Below are positions 59,843 through 64,000 of a stretch of DNA of 64,000 bases, in pieces. The translations under genes were made by a program, and so were the position numbers. This DNA is from Cercis canadensis (Eukaryota; Streptophyta; Magnoliopsida; Fabales; Fabaceae), in assembly GCA_003255065.1 (NCBI GenBank), contig QAOA01008609.1:1-64000 (forward strand), given 5' to 3'. The number at the start of each line of letters is the position of its first letter. Position 1 is the stretch's first letter. The notes below the pieces were generated by a model that worked only from the letters and a program-made list of their open reading frames with translations, did no database searches and had not been told where the DNA came from.

Positions 59843-60620
59843 CAAATTAAACACATCGGGTCACTGCACAACTACTTACGAGAGTTTAAGCATTTGGCCA
59901 ACCGAGTGCAAGACTAGCCCTAAAAGATGTTGATTGGAGCCTTCGTTGGTGGGTTGAAAGACAAGATTGCAGGCAAGGTGCGTACATAGTGACCCAAAAC
60001 TTTTCAAGAGGTTGTGGATTATGTGAGAATGATGGATGATATGATTGCCCGACACCCAAGGTTTATATATTCCAGCGGGCAAGCCAGTGAACTCACCAGT
60101 GAGTCCTACATGGAATGCCCTAGTGAAGGAACCTACAACATGACGGAGAAAAAGGTACCACCAGGAGTGAATGGGCTGATATGCAGCAACATCGGGAAAA
60201 TGAGCTATGTTTTAACTACGATGAACACTTTACAATAGGTCGTAGATGTAAGAAACCATAACTCCTCATGCTCAATGCCAACAAGCCTCATGAAGAGGAA
60301 GTTGAAGCAGATCCATAAGGCCAAGGATCTTTTCGAAGGGGGAAGGAATGATATGGCAGCTGCCATACACAGAGACGTGCATGGGTGTACATGGCCCATG
60401 GCATGGTGCAGTAGTTATCCGGTTTATCCATCTAGTAGCAATAATTATCTAGTTATTATGGGTAGCAGTAAGAGTTCAAGTAGAAGTCTTAGTAGGTAGT
60501 AGTTGCATTGCAGTAGGAGTGTTATGGTTCGGTTATATAAGCATGGGAAGTCTAATGTAAAGGCATTCAATCAATAAACAATTGTTCAGTTACTTGAGTT
60601 GTAACACATATCAAATCAAA
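59843..60620 (+). mobile_element. Probable Ty3-gypsy gag remnant and LTR-like tail
   Basis: Short frames read MLIGAFVGGLKDKIAGKV and PKTFQEVVDYVRMMDDMI, which resemble the conserved end of gypsy-type gag. From about 60370 the sequence looks LTR-like, with GGTTATATAAGCATGGG at about 60532. It is a small broken piece, and its limits are uncertain. Confidence 0.45.
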
Positions 60621-61064
60621 TTACGTACCAAGTGGTGGTTCATCAATCCTCCATTGTTCATATGCATCAACGTGCATTCTTCCATTTGTTTAGGCAAAAG
60701 AATGAGCCAACTTCTCTCAAAGCAAAACTACTCCTTCTTCATCACCTGGCCTTTCCCGGCCCATCGAATGGGAAACCATCGCCGGATACCCCCTAAAAAC
60801 TACAATCACAAGGTCTGATTGTGTTCTAGTTGGAACCTTCATAAATGTGAACAAAGAAATACTGGACCAAACTCCAAATGCAAATTCTAATCCTATATCT
60901 GAAAAAATTGTACGTAGATTTTAAGTTAATAATATAGAGTGGAAAAAATTTATGCACAAAAATTCAACAATTCTCAATGAAGAGAACATCCAACCTAGGA
61001 GATCTTTGAAAGATTATAGAAATAGGGTTTAGGTTAACGGAATACTAGACCATACCTAGTCCAA

Positions 61065-63467
61065 GATTGTCACCTATTATCTCTAGATTTAGATTAGATT
61101 AGTTTATCTTATATTATCTCTATATTTATCTCTAAGATACTTAGTCAAAGACTATCACCTATTATCTCTAAATTTAGATTAGATGATCTTATATTATCTC
61201 TAGGTTTATCTCATACCCTTGTATATATATGCATCTAAGCAATTAATAAAGTTTAAGACCTTTTCTATACAAATTATTGTTTCCTATATGGTATCAGAGC
61301 TTTCTTAAGCTTTCACAAGCTAATTTCTCGGTCCAATTTTTTTTTTTTCTGCCCAACCATGTCTTCTTCATCCAACATTCACTCAATCCCCTTCACCACC
61401 AATCCCCTAACCGAATCAGTCACCCTTAACGTATACATCCTTGTCATTAAACTCACTAATAGCAACTGTTTCTTGGGCAAAAGAAATGAAATCCATGCTC
61501 ATTGTCTGTGGATTAGTTGGCTACATGACAGGGATTATTCCCTGCCCTCCGCCTACCATTCAGCACAATGGAGAAGTAGTGGACAATCCTCTGTGCCATT
61601 TCTGGATTCGGCAAGATCACTTCTTGCTCCTTGCCATCATGGCTTCATGTGAATCCGACGCTCATGATGTTATCTCATAGGTTGAGACATCCCAGGAAGC
61701 TTGGGACTAGCTAAGACAAGCCTTGACCAATCGTTCCCAATCACGAATCATGTCACTAAAGGAACGCCTTTCAAACCTTACAAAAGGTTCTTCCCTGGTT
61801 GCTGAATATTTGCGCATCATCAAGGGTATTGCTGATGAGCTTTCCATGATTGGCCAACCACTATATGAGATTGATCTCATTCTCCATTCTCTTAGTAGTC
61901 TTGGTGCTAACTACAAAGACATCGCCTCTACCCTTCGAGTTTGAAAGAACCCAGTTTCCTTTGATGAGCTATATGACATGCTCATTGACCATGAAATCCA
62001 TTTGAAGAAAGAAGAAAGAACCCTTGAAACCCCAATTACTACAAACCATGTCAGGAGATCTCCCAATACCAATCCACAATACCAACCTAAAAACCGCTGC
62101 CAACAACCTTATTCCTCCAACCAAAATTCTACCAATGACTTAAACCGCAAATCCTAATCTTCACTAATTTGTCAATTTTGCAACAAGAAAGGCCATATAG
62201 CCAAATACTATTTCCAAATAGCCAATAACCCCAATGTTTCCCCATCCACCTATGCTGCTACCCTCCACTCTAAACCCACCAATAAATAGCTCACTGACTC
62301 TAGTGCTACCCACCACATCACTAATGACTTTGGTAACATCTCTGTCTCCACTGAGTATGATGGTCTTGATACTCTCCAAGTTGCAAATGATAAGCCAATA
62401 GCCCCAATGTTTCCCCATCCACCAATGTTGTTGCCCTTCACTCTAAACCCACCAATAAATGGCTCATTGACTCTAGTGCTACCCACCACATCACTAATGA
62501 CTTTAGTAACCTCTCTATCTCCATTGAGTATGATGGTCTTGATACTCTTCAAGTTGCAAATGATAATAAACTTTCAATCTCTCATACTAGCTCCACAAAC
62601 CTATCTTTTTCTCTTCAATTATCTAATGTTCTTTATTTTCTTTCAATTAATACCAACCTTATCTCTATTTCTCAACTGTGTAACCAAAATAACGTCTCTG
62701 TTGAATTTTTCCCCTCTTCTTTTTAGGTCAAGTCACTGAAGACTGGCCAACCTCTACGTCAAGGAATGAGTGACAACAACACCTATACACTTCTAGCACC
62801 GCCCACCTCCACTTCTCCCACCTCTTATGCTGCTGCCACCACCCTTTCCTCCTCTACTATGTGGTGGCATAACTGCTTAGGCCATCCTTCTCCTGCTATC
62901 CTACATCAAGTTCTTGCCACAGCCAATCTTCCTGTGTCACTTTGTCTCTCTCGCCTTGTGTTGCTTGCCATCAAAACAAAAGCCACAAACTTCCTTTTGT
63001 ATAAGTCGACTTGATCTAGTATCACACCATTAGAACTTTTGTATTCAGATATCTGGGGTCCCACCTTAAATGTCTCAATTGATGCATTCAAATTTTATGT
63101 CATTTTCATTGATCATTTTTCAAAATATACTTGGTTATATCCTTTAAAGCATAAATCTGATATTGCCCTTATTTTTCCAACATTTTAAAACCCTAGTGGA
63201 AAACACTTTTAATTCCAAAATTAAAACACTATATTCAGATAATGGTGGTGAATATATTGGATTACAAAAAAATTTCTCCACTCATAGTATATCCCATTTC
63301 ACAAACACCCCCCCCCCCCCACCACACACACACATATACTCCCAAGCACAATGGACTCTCTAAAGGAAAAGTCAACATCTTGCTGAATTAGCAAGATGTC
63401 TTCTCCATCATGCCTCTCTACCCCTCAAATTTTGGCCCTTTGCATTTAAAATAGTAGTCTACCTCAT
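61065..63467 (+). mobile_element. Ty1-copia fossil: LTR part, gag, protease, integrase
   Basis: An LTR-like region with a direct repeat of CACCTATTATCTCTA at about 61070 and 61148 ends before the primer site TGGTATCAGAGC (61289-61300). Then come gag-like sequence (SLKERLSNLTKGSSLVAEY), a zinc-knuckle-like CQFCNKKGHIAKYY at about 62170-62210, a protease-like ATHHITNDF, a GAG-pre-integrase WWHNCLGHPSPAILHQ at about 62860, and integrase sequence (YSDIWGP, FIDHFSKYTWLYPL, YSDNGGEYIG). The element is broken in numerous places and stops in integrase, where the LTR at 63468 is inserted. Reverse transcriptase is not in the window. Confidence 0.85.
63310..63342. repeat. (C)n(CA)n simple repeat
   Basis: A homopolymer C run followed by CA dinucleotides inside the copia fossil. 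Confidence 0.85.
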
Positions 63468-64000
63468 GTTGAGTGAGTTTCATACTCACTCTTTAGGTGT
63501 CTTTTACTTAAACATTCAATTAGTTCTTGTGGTTTAATGGCTATTTAATGATATTTCTATGTTAAATTGTAGGTTCTATGGACTTGAGCAAAGAAACAAG
63601 GAGTTTAAGACATAAACCAGAGCTTTGGTGCTCATAAGCATCAGAATGGAGGATTTGGCAGCAGCTCAGTGCCGCACCCCTCAATATTCAGAGGTGCGGC
63701 GCTCGGTAGTGACCAAAAGCCATTTGTCGACCAGAGCAGCAGAGGTGCGGCGCCCAAAAGTGCAAAGAAGCATGTTTCTTTCAGCGAATCAGAGGTGCGG
63801 CGCCCAATCTTCAGAGGTGTGGCGCCCGTACTTGTTTCTGCAGACGCGACTTGAATTCTCTTAGTTTTAGGGCTTTGGAAAAGGGTGGTATAAATAGGAA
63901 ATCTAGGGAATTAGAGAGGGGTTCGTTCTTAGACACTTTTAGAGGCACAAAGGAGGCAAAGCAAGGATTGAAGGGCGGAGATGCAAAGCTGATTCGAACT
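63468..64000 (+). mobile_element. LTR of the gypsy-like family, runs off the window
   Basis: Starts TGTTGAGTGAGTTTCATAC, matching the 5' end of the 52240 LTR. It has a TATA-like GGTATAAATAGGAAATC at about 63886 at the same relative place. The GC-rich part carries four to five copies of CAGAGGTGCGGCGCCCAA. It interrupts the copia integrase, so it is younger than that element. The right end is outside the window. Confidence 0.75.

Noticed and set aside
63625-63864. 79-residue plus-strand open frame with repeated motifs
   Set aside because: It translates the repeated GC boxes of the LTR at 63468.
1-64000. CRISPR arrays, operons, bacterial promoters
   Set aside because: The repeats seen are transposon ends, microsatellites or assembly duplications. 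The genes are spliced and eukaryotic.

Overview
This window is nuclear DNA from a flowering plant, almost certainly a eudicot. It is AT-rich, its genes have many GT-AG introns, one protein carries a probable chloroplast transit peptide, and there are plant-type cysteine-rich secreted peptides and plant Ty1-copia and Ty3-gypsy fossils. It is draft scaffold sequence: there is one 927-base gap (32077-33003) and twelve isolated single N characters. Several of these N lie exactly between two near-identical direct repeats, which points to contigs or haplotypes that overlap but were never merged.

The left third (1-31.1 kb) holds three multi-exon genes whose exon phases all agree. The plus-strand gene at 5651-11911 has nine exons and encodes 279 aa. 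It looks like the chloroplast DUF2854 (slr0575-like) thylakoid membrane protein. The minus-strand gene at 17704-14306 has five exons and encodes 300 aa of low-complexity protein with a DVGT..STPP motif and a basic, cysteine-containing tail; its function is unknown. The minus-strand gene at 31074-23723 has seven coding exons and encodes 511 aa of a probable beta-propeller-like protein that I do not recognise. Spliced 3'UTR exons appear to continue it to about 22.2 kb. At 1-4.3 kb there are duplicated blocks with degraded coding fragments and a MITE.

The middle (33.7-50.3 kb) contains a small family of secreted peptides with two defensin-like domains on the minus strand. One copy, at 34292-33711, has a divergent C-terminus. 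One intact-looking copy lies at 45564-44995. One tandem copy, at 44910-44356, has lost its first-exon start, and two decayed relics lie near 47 and 50 kb. Between them are an Ogre/Tat-type LTR with internal tandem repeats (35.4-37.6 kb), inverted-repeat DNA, and duplicated low-copy segments.

The right third (47.5-64 kb) is mostly transposon fossils: a foldback Mutator-like MITE, two broken copia elements, a compact two-LTR non-autonomous element, and several LTRs of one gypsy-like family. One of these is a solo LTR with a perfect 5-bp target duplication, nested inside an older inverted copy of the same family. Large parts of 56-59.8 kb are scrambled copies of 38-46.6 kb.

The genes show no sign of acting in one pathway. 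I found no convincing new multi-gene system. The most informative items are the double-defensin cluster, the MITE family with three different 9-bp target duplications, the nested LTR, and the assembly-join pattern.
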